DNA from: Verrucomicrobiota bacterium
GTDB taxonomy: Bacteria > Verrucomicrobiota > Verrucomicrobiia > Verrucomicrobiales > DEV007
Direction of reading: 5' to 3'
DNA length: 46,016 nt
Assembly: GCA_024277195.1 (NCBI GenBank)
Contig: JAJRVS010000318.1
Span: forward strand, 1 to 46,016
Part shown: positions 17,387 through 24,329 of the stretch, one piece after another
Numbering within the stretch: the stretch's first letter is position 1
How the letters are laid out: every line of letters begins with the position of its first letter
Notes under the pieces: generated by a model
The model's database searches: none
What the model saw: only the letters and a program-made list of their open reading frames with translations
Told to the model about the DNA's origin: nothing
Made by a program: the position numbers and the translations under genes

Positions 17387-17403
17387 CATAGCCTCGGCGA
17401 CGG

Positions 17404-17490
17404 CGGAAGGAGTGGGATTCGAACCCACGGTAGCTTGCACTACACTCGATTTCGAATCGAGCGCCTTCGACCAGACTCAGCCATCCTTCC
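17404..17490 (-). tRNA. tRNA-Ser(CGA)
   Basis: The minus strand folds as a class II tRNA of 87 nt. The acceptor GGAAGGA pairs with TCCTTCC (17405-17411). The D-arm starts TGGCTGAG, and the anticodon stem CTCGA/TCGAG encloses TTCGAAA with CGA in the middle. The long variable arm (TGTAGTGCAAGCTACC region) is typical of tRNA-Ser, and the T-arm is GTGGG-TTCGAAT-CCCAC. The discriminator is G. CCA is not encoded (the genome continues CCG). Confidence 0.96.
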
Positions 17491-17574
17491 TGTTACCTAT
17501 AAGTGTCTCAGCACTCGGGTGGCGAACCTTAGCTCAATCCATCCAAGTTTCAAGCCTACAAGTGAATCAAAATC

Positions 17575-17747
17575 GGAGTGGGATTGATTCCGTTTCGCAG
17601 CCGCGAAACTCCATCTGTGCTTCTTGCTCGCTTCGCTCGTAAACCTTCAGTCTCGCCTTGCGAGACGATGAGCACTCGAACCCACGGTAGCTTGCACTAC
17701 ACTCGATTTCGAATCGAGCGCCTTCGACCAGACTCAGCCCTCCTTCC
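17575..17747 (-). pseudogene. Second tRNA-Ser copy, split in the T-loop and decayed
   Basis: From the 5' acceptor GGAAGGA (17741-17747) through the D-arm, CGA anticodon arm, long variable arm and GTGGGTTCGA (ending 17676), the minus strand is nearly identical to the intact tRNA-Ser. It changes the normally invariant U8 to G. The T-arm's other half, ATCCCACTCC, appears only 91 bp further on (17575-17584), and the remaining acceptor strand is lost. It cannot make a functional tRNA without removal of the insert and still has a mismatched acceptor stem. Confidence 0.8.
17585..17675. mobile_element. ~91-bp hairpin-rich insert in a tRNA T-loop
   Basis: This segment separates the two halves of the duplicated tRNA-Ser T-arm precisely (ends ambiguous by one base). 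It holds two perfect 7-bp hairpins, GTTTCGC-AGCC-GCGAAAC (17592-17609) and GTCTCGC-CTT-GCGAGAC (17650-17666), and a GCTCGCTTCGCTCG run between them. It encodes no protein. The paired hairpins suggest a REP/BIME-type non-autonomous element. Confidence 0.5.
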
Positions 17748-17889
17748 TTTATGCCGGAATGAATATTTCCTGCAAGTGGCGCACTCTAGGCCGAAAGCTC
17801 TAGTATTCAAGCTCTCAAGTTGATGAATAACCTGCAAGCCTCACTCTCACTGCTCCCAGCAGGCGGATAGCAACTCAATCTCTTTTTTT

Positions 17890-17920
17890 ATCCGTGTTCA
17901 TCCGAGCAATCCGTGATAAA
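17890..17920. repeat. Tandem ATCCGTG-type intergenic repeat, copy 1
   Basis: Three imperfect units of about 10 bp built on ATCCGTG(N)3 lie between the broken tRNA-Ser and the ligase gene. A second, better-preserved copy is at 35532-35560, also intergenic. Function is unknown. Confidence 0.55.
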
Positions 17921-17943
17921 AATCAACCGCTCAAATCTCCCCA

Positions 17944-18702
17944 TCAAAATTTTTCCAACCAGGACTTTGGCGCATATTTCTCTTCAGCCAAGCGTTGCGC
18001 CTGCTGCAACCACTGCTCCGGCGGCTGCCAGTCGATCACGCCGCTGCGCTTGCCACTCAACAGTCCTGCCAAAGCCACCTGCCAGGCCTGCCTGTTTTCA
18101 TCCCCGCTCAAGCCGTCTTCCACCACACTTCCCTGATGCAACAGTCCCCAGCGGGTTCGCCGTTGAGCCGCTCCGGCCACCTTTCCCCCATCATCATCCA
18201 CCACATCAAACTGCACCGGACGATCAAAACAATTGGGCGAATGATCTCCACGCGGCGAAAATGAATCCACACGATCTGTCACCAGGGCCTGCGTCCCGAT
18301 TTGTTGCAAAGCTGCCACCACCTGCCGATGCACCCAGCGATAATTTTTCGCCGGAGGCAGATAATAAAACGGATGATCGCGGGAAACCACCAAGGTATAA
18401 GTCTGATCCTTACGGTGATCCACCTTGCCACCTCCAGTCCAACGCCGGATCACATCCAAGCTCTCAAGTTCGCAAATATCCATCGTTTCCCGCCAACGCT
18501 GGAAATAGCCAATCGATACCGACGGCCGCAGCCAATCGTAATAACGCAGTATCGGCACCTTGCCCGCGGATTCATGCATTTCACGCAGCAACACCTCATC
18601 AATAGCCATGTTCAAAGCCGCCGAGCGTGGCTGTTCATCACACCACACCCGCAATGGCCCCAAGCCTCTTTCAGCCAAAAAACTATCCTCTTCACTCTGC
18701 AT
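17944..18702 (-). CDS. Lipoate-protein ligase A-like (BPL/LplA/LipB fold) protein
   Basis: A 252-residue single-domain protein of the biotin/lipoate ligase fold. 'ALNMAIDEVLL' is the first helix. 'RRWTGGGKVDHRKDQTYTLVV' is the lipoyl-adenylate-binding RRxxGGG motif. 'GGKVAGAAQRRTRWGLLHQGSV' contains the Lys expected to contact lipoyl-AMP, followed by the conserved H-Q-G-S. These enzymes attach lipoate or octanoate to E2/GcvH lysines. It lacks the C-terminal accessory domain of E. coli LplA, which is common in LplA/LipM-type proteins, so octanoyl-transferase activity is also possible. It is transcribed away from copA with a separate, AT-rich upstream region. Confidence 0.82.
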   Translation of the reverse strand: MQSEEDSFLAERGLGPLRVWCDEQPRSAALNMAIDEVLLREMHESAGKVPILRYYDWLRPSVSIGYFQRWRETMDICELESLDVIRRWTGGGKVDHRKDQTYTLVVSRDHPFYYLPPAKNYRWVHRQVVAALQQIGTQALVTDRVDSFSPRGDHSPNCFDRPVQFDVVDDDGGKVAGAAQRRTRWGLLHQGSVVEDGLSGDENRQAWQVALAGLLSGKRSGVIDWQPPEQWLQQAQRLAEEKYAPKSWLEKF

Positions 18703-18832
18703 TGAATTTAACCTATCTCCACCATTTGAAAAAGCACTGCGTTTTTCTCCGCCACTTTCCAGAAAATATAGAAAGTTAAGAAAACCTTACTTTTTACTTT
18801 TATTTATTAAAATTATAGGATACAATCCTGTC

Positions 18833-18868
18833 GTTCCCGTTGTTCTCTGAATGCGGGAACACTTTTTT
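18833..18868 (+). terminator. Intrinsic terminator-like hairpin 1 (plus strand)
   Basis: GTTCCCG (18833-18839) pairs perfectly with CGGGAAC (18854-18860), with a small inner TTC/GAA helix in the loop. A T6 run (18863-18868) follows on the plus strand only. Confidence 0.55.
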
Positions 18869-18888
18869 CCCTTGTGTTGAAGGGGTTT

Positions 18889-18941
18889 GGGGCGGTGTTG
18901 GTTAATGGGGGCATCTTGAAACCAACGCCGTCCCTTTTTTT
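18889..18941 (+). terminator. Intrinsic terminator-like hairpin 2 (plus strand)
   Basis: Stem 18889-18903 with 18920-18934 (15 bp, two G-U), a 16-nt loop, and T7 at 18935-18941. It lies directly downstream of the copA frame and is oriented against it, so it could block plus-strand transcription into copA. Confidence 0.6.
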
Positions 18942-18946
18942 ACGCC

Positions 18947-19093
18947 TCAAATCTCCGTTTTCTTCAATCGAAGAGCGTTCACGATCACCGAAACCGAGCT
19001 GAAGCTCATCGCCGCCGCTGCGATCATTGGGCTGAGCAGCAGTCCCGTAAGCGGATACAAAACGCCCGCCGCAACCGGCACACCCAGCGCATT
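18947..19093 (-). pseudogene. Displaced C-terminal tail of copA after an in-frame TAG
   Basis: Directly after the TAG that ends the 783-residue ATPase the same frame continues for 48 codons to a TGA. It reads '[20 protein letters not shown]', then '[18 protein letters not shown]' and '[10 protein letters not shown]'. This is the normal end of a Cu+-ATPase, with the last two membrane helices, the Asn of the Y-N motif and the M-x-x-S-S copper-site motif. No ribosome-binding site or start codon precedes it. Confidence 0.8.
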
Positions 19094-21445
19094 CTATCCA
19101 AAAGCAAATAGCAAGTTCTGGCGGATATTCTTCATCGTAGCCTGACTCAAACGCCGCGCACGCACAATACCGCGCAAATCTCCCCGCACCAAAGTGATCC
19201 CGGCACTCTCGATCGCCACATCCGTGCCGGTTCCCATCGCTATACCCACCTGTGCCTGCGCCAAAGCCGGAGCATCATTGATGCCATCACCTGCCATCGC
19301 CACGATACGCCCCTCGCTCTGCAGCTTTTTCACCACATCCGCCTTACCGTCTGGCAACACCCCGGCCACCACCTCGTCAATGCCCAGTTTTCCCGCCACT
19401 GCTTGCGCGGTTCCTTTATGATCCCCGGTCAGCATCACAATTCGCAGACCTTCTTTTTTCAATTCGTCAATCGCATGTTGGGCGTCCTCCTTAATCGGAT
19501 CCGCCACCGCCAGCAATCCCGCATAACGACCATCCACGACCGCCAGCACCACGGTCTGGCCTTCCTTGCGTAAATTTTCCGCCACTCCGGGAAAACCACC
19601 TGGCTCCACTCCCATGTCATTCAACAAGTCCGCATTGCCCACCGCCACCTTGCGTCCGGCCACCTGACCGGTTACCCCCTTGCCAGTTACCGAATCAAAG
19701 CCTTCCACTTTTTGCAAAGAAATTCCACGCTCCTCAGCTGCGGACACCACCGCCTCCGCCAGCGGATGTTCACTGCCTTGCTCCAAGCTTGCCAACAACA
19801 TCAACAGCTCTTCTTCTTCGATGTTTTTTGATACTTGTATCGAAACCAACTTAGGTTGCCCCTCGGTCAGAGTTCCGGTTTTATCAACCACCAAAGTATC
19901 CACGCTACGCATCACCTCGATCGCCTCGGCATTTTTGAACAACACCCCGTTCAAAGCCCCCTTGCCGGTAGCCACCATAATCGACATCGGCGTCGCCAAA
20001 CCTAATGCACAAGGGCAGGCAATGATCAAAACCGCCACGGCCGCCAGCAGCGCATGAGCTAATCTCGGATCGGGCCCCACCAAAGCCCACACCACAAAGG
20101 CGATCAGCGAGCAGGCGATCACCACCGGTACAAACCAACCCGCCACCTGATCCACCAGTTTCTGGATCGGCGCCCGACTGCGCTGCGCCTCGGCCACCAT
20201 GTGCACGATCTGCGACAGCAGGGTATCACCGCCCACTTTATCCGCCCGCACCACCAGTGAACCGGTGCCATTAATGGTCGCTCCCGTCACTTGATCGCCA
20301 ACCTTCTTTTTCACCGGCATTGGCTCTCCGGTCATCATCGATTCATCCACCGTGCTGCCGCCTTCCAGAACCTGGCCATCCACCGGCATTTTTTCCCCAG
20401 GTTTCACCCGCAACTGATCCCCCACCTGAATCTGATCCAGTGGCACTTCCTGCTCGCTGCCATCAGCGGCAATCCGACGCGCTGTTTTAGGTGCCAGATC
20501 CAGCAGTGCCTTGATCGCCGCCCCGGTCTGACTGCGAGCTTTCAACTCCAGCACTTGCCCCAATAAAACCAAGGTCACGATCACCGCCGCAGCCTCAAAA
20601 TAAACCGCCACCTCACCACTCGCTCCACGAAATGAAGGAGGAAAAATCCCCGGCAGCAAAGTCGCGATCAAACTATAAACCCAAGCCACCGTCACCCCCA
20701 AAGCGATCAGAGTGAACATATTCAAACTGCGATGCCGCACCGAATCCACTCCACGTTTCAACAAAGGCCAACCCGCCCACCAAACAGCGGGAGCACTCAG
20801 AGCCAACATCACCCAATTCCAAATATGCGGTGATGCCACTGCCGACAATGGTCGTCCGGGCAACATATCCCCCATCGCTATCAGCAACACAGGCAAACTG
20901 AAAATCAACGACAACTTAAAGCGCCGCTGCATATCTATTAGCTCGGAATTGTCCTCCTCCATTTCCACACTCTTCGCCTCGAGCGCCATGCCGCATTTAG
21001 GGCAGTCACCAGGCTCATCCCGTTCGATCTCAGGGTGCATCGGGCAAGTGTAAATTGTGCGACTGCCTGATTGTGGCAAACCCGCTGATTCCAGCGCCAT
21101 GCCGCACATCTTGCAGGTGCCGGGTTTATCACTTTCCTGTCCCGGACACATCGGACAAAAATACGCCGCACCAGCCGAAGGAACCACCGTCGCATGATGA
21201 TGCCCCTCTCCCCCACCACAGCAGGATTTTTTTTCTTCGGGCTCAGGTTCTGGCTTGGGCGAGCAACAGTCCTTTTTAACCGGCTCGGCGGCTTCAGCTT
21301 TTTCATCACCCGAGCAACAATCCTTTGTCTCACTTTCCGCCGCGGGTTCTTCACTTGAGCAACAGCTCTTCTTTTCCACATTTTTCGCTGCCTCCGCATC
21401 ATCTTCCCCCTCATGCCCACAACAGGATTTTTCTTCGTCTTTCAT
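19094..21445 (-). CDS. copA: Cu+-exporting P1B-type ATPase, truncated by a nonsense codon
   Basis: 783 residues. The N-terminus has five Cys-Cys pairs (8-9, 28-29, 43-44, 60-61, 75-76) in K-S/D-C-C contexts, a GHHH, then two small heavy-metal-binding domains ('YFCPMCPG...CKMCGMAL' at 95-118 and 'YTCPMHPEI...CPKCGMALE' at 132-156). No classical ferredoxin-like HMA domain is present. The P-type core is intact: 'TGEP' at 372, metal-site 'CPC' at 477-479, phosphorylation 'DKTG' at 521-524, 'SEHPLAEA' and '[10 protein letters not shown]'. The frame stops at a TAG where relatives have Tyr of 'FGYNALG'. The lost 49 residues include the Y-N and MxxSS copper-site residues, so the product should not transport Cu+ unless read through. 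It lies last in a long minus-strand run, 52 bp after the hydrolase gene. Confidence 0.85.
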   Translation of the reverse strand: MKDEEKSCCGHEGEDDAEAAKNVEKKSCCSSEEPAAESETKDCCSGDEKAEAAEPVKKDCCSPKPEPEPEEKKSCCGGGEGHHHATVVPSAGAAYFCPMCPGQESDKPGTCKMCGMALESAGLPQSGSRTIYTCPMHPEIERDEPGDCPKCGMALEAKSVEMEEDNSELIDMQRRFKLSLIFSLPVLLIAMGDMLPGRPLSAVASPHIWNWVMLALSAPAVWWAGWPLLKRGVDSVRHRSLNMFTLIALGVTVAWVYSLIATLLPGIFPPSFRGASGEVAVYFEAAAVIVTLVLLGQVLELKARSQTGAAIKALLDLAPKTARRIAADGSEQEVPLDQIQVGDQLRVKPGEKMPVDGQVLEGGSTVDESMMTGEPMPVKKKVGDQVTGATINGTGSLVVRADKVGGDTLLSQIVHMVAEAQRSRAPIQKLVDQVAGWFVPVVIACSLIAFVVWALVGPDPRLAHALLAAVAVLIIACPCALGLATPMSIMVATGKGALNGVLFKNAEAIEVMRSVDTLVVDKTGTLTEGQPKLVSIQVSKNIEEEELLMLLASLEQGSEHPLAEAVVSAAEERGISLQKVEGFDSVTGKGVTGQVAGRKVAVGNADLLNDMGVEPGGFPGVAENLRKEGQTVVLAVVDGRYAGLLAVADPIKEDAQHAIDELKKEGLRIVMLTGDHKGTAQAVAGKLGIDEVVAGVLPDGKADVVKKLQSEGRIVAMAGDGINDAPALAQAQVGIAMGTGTDVAIESAGITLVRGDLRGIVRARRLSQATMKNIRQNLLFAFG

Positions 21446-21497
21446 AAGCAGAATCAGTCAGATACTTCAATTAAAACGACAAAGCGGGAGCATTCCC

Positions 21498-22970
21498 TCA
21501 CTTGTCCGACGTTTTAATAAGCCATCCTGCGATCTGTTTCAAAGCCGAAGTCGAAAAAGTCTGTTCAATCAGAGCATATTCGCTCGGCAATCCCGTCTCT
21601 GCTTTCTGAAACAAATGATTCAAACCCCGCATTTTCTCAACTTCAACCCGCCGATTTCCTGCCGCCAACAAATGACGTTTGATGGTCGGCAAATTGATAT
21701 CAGCTAGAATTTGAAGATCCTTTTCCCCGTTCAAAACCAAAACTGGAACCTTTACTTTCGCTAAAACCCGTCCGGGATCATAAGCCAGAATCCATGAGAG
21801 CCATGGCGATTGCGCTTTCACCTGTGCAAGCTGCCATTCGAGCTGTCCTCCTAGTTCCATTAATTTTGCGCCTTCTTCCGGTGGCAGGGATTTTGTTTTC
21901 TCCTCAAATTCCATCCACATTTTCTCTGCCTTTTTTAAATCCGGCGGGTTCTGAGTCAATAATTTGTAAACCGAGCTCATAAAGCGCCGGGTAAGATCCA
22001 ACATGGCATCATCCAATCCAGTCGCACGACCAAGCGCCTCATTCTGCATCAACAACATCTGATCCCCCCTCACCCCCGGAGCCGCGAGCAAGACCATAAA
22101 TGCTACCCCTTTTCTTTTGTCTGCCACAATAGGCGCGATCAATCCTCCTTCACCATGCCCAATGATCCCCACCTTGCCAGCATCCACCATTTGCTGCTTT
22201 TTTAAAAACTCAAAGGCCGCCGCCGCATCGGTGGCCAAATCCATGGTAGTCGCAAATTCATACGTTCCTGTGGATTTCCCGATCCCCCTGTCATCGTAAC
22301 GCAAACTCGCAATCCCCTTTTTTGCCAGATAATCCGCTATCACCGCCAAGGGTTTGTGATCATGGATCGTTCCATCACGATCCTGCGGACCAAAGTCTGA
22401 AACCAATACCACGGCAGCAAACGGCCCTCTCCCTTTAGGTACCGTCAAAGTCCCGGCAAGGCGATTATCTCCCAACTTATTAGGTATCTCCACTTCCCTC
22501 GTCTGATATGAAAAAGGTGCTTTCGGAGTCTGTGGACGATCGTAAGTCCATTTCTCTTTGGAGCGCTTCAAATCCAAAGCCAGTTGGTTGCCATCTTCCC
22601 CCATCCAGTCTCCCGACATGCGACCGCTTTTCAAAGAAACCTTACCCCGATAACTGCCCACGGTTTTGATCGAAAGATAAATATCTCGCCCTTTCAAACG
22701 AACATCCGTCATCGGCATGGGTGCTGGACTCATATCAGGAGCTCGAAACACCCCACTGATCCGCCCGCTTTTACTTTGCTCAAAATGAAACAAAAAGCGG
22801 AACTGCTTCCCTCCAAAATCCATCTCCCCCACCCAGTCCCCGCTGAGAGCCTCTTTATCTTGCAGTTTCTGGTCTGCTGCTGACAGGCTTAGCCCGTAAG
22901 CACATACGATTAGGCCTATTATCCTACCCAAAGCTGTTTTTTTGATATTCACACTCAAGGTAGTCGCCAT
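21498..22970 (-). CDS. Secreted alpha/beta hydrolase with altered nucleophile elbow
   Basis: About 490 residues from the ATG at 22970, which has GAAGGAGG a few bases upstream; the longer frame (to 23105) would overlap the previous gene. An N-terminal hydrophobic signal or anchor ('LGRIIGLIVCAYGLSLSA') precedes a beta-rich domain with 'ALSGDWVGEMDFGGKQFRFL' and 'KSGRMSGDWMGEDG'. The alpha/beta hydrolase domain starts near residue 160 ('LAGTLTVPKGRGPFAAVVLV'), with the oxyanion region 'SDFGPQDRDG'. 'SLRYDDRGIGKSTG' precedes the nucleophile elbow, which reads G-H-G-E-G-G where relatives have G-H-S-E-G-G. The acid ('NGEKD') and His ('GLNHLF') remain. Related enzymes hydrolyse esters or peptides; this one may have lost catalysis. 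It is 23 bp from the upstream gene. Confidence 0.85.
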   Translation of the reverse strand: MATTLSVNIKKTALGRIIGLIVCAYGLSLSAADQKLQDKEALSGDWVGEMDFGGKQFRFLFHFEQSKSGRISGVFRAPDMSPAPMPMTDVRLKGRDIYLSIKTVGSYRGKVSLKSGRMSGDWMGEDGNQLALDLKRSKEKWTYDRPQTPKAPFSYQTREVEIPNKLGDNRLAGTLTVPKGRGPFAAVVLVSDFGPQDRDGTIHDHKPLAVIADYLAKKGIASLRYDDRGIGKSTGTYEFATTMDLATDAAAAFEFLKKQQMVDAGKVGIIGHGEGGLIAPIVADKRKGVAFMVLLAAPGVRGDQMLLMQNEALGRATGLDDAMLDLTRRFMSSVYKLLTQNPPDLKKAEKMWMEFEEKTKSLPPEEGAKLMELGGQLEWQLAQVKAQSPWLSWILAYDPGRVLAKVKVPVLVLNGEKDLQILADINLPTIKRHLLAAGNRRVEVEKMRGLNHLFQKAETGLPSEYALIEQTFSTSALKQIAGWLIKTSDK

Positions 22971-22993
22971 TAATCCTCCTTCGGTTACAAAAA

Positions 22994-24292
22994 TCACATA
23001 ATCATCCAATACACAGCCAAACCGGCACACACCATCGAAACAGGCATCGCAATCGCAGCTCGATACCACGGCCGATCCCAAAAGGCACCAGCCAGCACAC
23101 TGCACAATACCAAGACCAGTAATTGCGCCAATCCCAATCCTAAATAAAAGCCTCCAAAAGCAATCGCTGCAGACTCGGCCTGCATGCCGGATACACTAAG
23201 TGTCACTGAAAACACAACCCCCAACAAAAAACCTGAGATCGCAATAACGCCCTGCCTCCACCACCGCAACTCCTCGGAAAATAAATTTTCACTCGCCAGA
23301 AAAATGATCCCCAGAGGAAGCCCCCAGGTCATTACTAAACCAGACACTCCCAGCATCCCCGACAAACTCTTTATCGCAAATACCGCCAACAGCAATCCCA
23401 TCGAATAAGCTCCGGTGAACACCACCACCTGTCGTAATATGATAACCGCTTTTTTACTAAAGAAAAAGATACAAAGCACCAACAGTAATCCTTCAAAGTG
23501 ACCAGAGAAAAAACTTCTCACCCCGATTTCCGTGTAATGCCCCAATGAAGAGCTCCCCTCATCCACCTCCTTATCCCCCATACTCTTCCCTGCACCAGAC
23601 TCGCCCCCCCCGCCCCTGGATCCCAAGCCTTTACGATTAGTTTGATTTTTTTCCAAATCACCCATGATATCACCATCCTTCATCGCTCCCAGATTCCCCT
23701 CTTCACCTTCATCTTCACTCTTTCCCTCCACCACTTTCTCAAAAGGGTCTCCGACAATAACGGTCACCATACTAATAGGGGAACTGAACTCACCAGGATA
23801 CAACACCTCAGCCCTACGGCCGGGTTTACCATTTTTGAAAGTGACCATCACCACCGCTGCTGTTGTTTCAGGGGAAACCCGCAATGAAAAATGCTCGGCA
23901 TCTTTAGGAATTTCTCCAAACAAGGTCACCATCACTTTCACTTTTTGCTCCTCGATTTCAGGGTCAACATTAGGATCCTTGATCAATTCGGTCCTGGATT
24001 CTGACTCCACTTGTTTGTCGTCAAAAAATAGTATCAGCGCCTCATTTGAGAAAAAATTAGCAGCCTGTTGTGGAGACACCTTGTCGTTCATCGCTGGATC
24101 TTCCGAAGGATATATATCCATCGCCAACTCAATGCGATATTTAAGCCCCTTGGTATCGAATCGGGAAACCACCGAAACCGCCGTGACTTTATGAGCCCGC
24201 ACCTCACTGGCTAAACCCACAAGAAAAAACAACAATAAACTTAAAGTTGAAACCCTGGTGAATAGAGTGCTCAGGCAGAGATTTTCTTTCAT
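22994..24292 (-). CDS. HupE/UreJ-like membrane protein without the metal-binding histidines
   Basis: 432 residues: signal peptide (about 1-33, ending 'SEVRA'), an extracytoplasmic beta-rich domain (34-190), a charged Gly/Ser/Asp-rich linker (about 195-260, including four consecutive Gly), then about seven hydrophobic helices. The membrane part aligns by eye with HupE/UreJ_2 proteins. 'GVRSFFSGHFEGLLLVL' occupies the place of the G-x-x-H-x-x-x-G-x-D-H-x-x-F motif, and 'FTGAYSMGLLLA' the place of F-T-x-A-H-S. All the expected metal-ligand histidines are replaced. HupE/UreJ proteins import Ni or Co; this one may transport something else or be structural. It sits 37 bp after the FMN-enzyme gene and 23 bp before the hydrolase gene. 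Confidence 0.65.
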   Translation of the reverse strand: MKENLCLSTLFTRVSTLSLLLFFLVGLASEVRAHKVTAVSVVSRFDTKGLKYRIELAMDIYPSEDPAMNDKVSPQQAANFFSNEALILFFDDKQVESESRTELIKDPNVDPEIEEQKVKVMVTLFGEIPKDAEHFSLRVSPETTAAVVMVTFKNGKPGRRAEVLYPGEFSSPISMVTVIVGDPFEKVVEGKSEDEGEEGNLGAMKDGDIMGDLEKNQTNRKGLGSRGGGGESGAGKSMGDKEVDEGSSSLGHYTEIGVRSFFSGHFEGLLLVLCIFFFSKKAVIILRQVVVFTGAYSMGLLLAVFAIKSLSGMLGVSGLVMTWGLPLGIIFLASENLFSEELRWWRQGVIAISGFLLGVVFSVTLSVSGMQAESAAIAFGGFYLGLGLAQLLVLVLCSVLAGAFWDRPWYRAAIAMPVSMVCAGLAVYWMIM

Positions 24293-24329
24293 CTTTAGCT
24301 CTCTAGTTTGTTATTTAAAAAATCTTAAT

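Larger units (their letters stand above)
18833..18941 (+). ncRNA. Candidate small RNA ending in two tandem hairpins
   Basis: The 244-bp gap between two minus-strand genes contains two hairpins, each followed by a U-tract on the plus strand, although no plus-strand protein gene is near. The second stem is 15 bp only if two G-U pairs of the plus-strand RNA are allowed; on the minus strand these become A-C mismatches. That implies the plus strand is the transcript. An AT-rich stretch with TACAAT at 18821-18826 lies just upstream and could be the -10. The RNA would be about 40 or 110 nt and would end 5 bp before the copA reading frame, running toward it in antisense direction. No known family is recognised. 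Confidence 0.35.

Noticed and set aside
17277-17642. Plus-strand frame reading 'GVGFEPTVACTTLDFESSAF'
   Set aside because: This is the classic false protein produced by translating the reverse strand of a tRNA-Ser gene.
17913-18605. Long Pro/Ala-rich plus-strand frame
   Set aside because: Antisense to the lipoate-ligase-like gene, with composition typical of a shadow frame.
19094-19096. Pyrrolysine or other recoding of the copA TAG
   Set aside because: Other genes in the window end with TAG, no pyl genes are visible, and a simple Tyr-to-stop change explains it.
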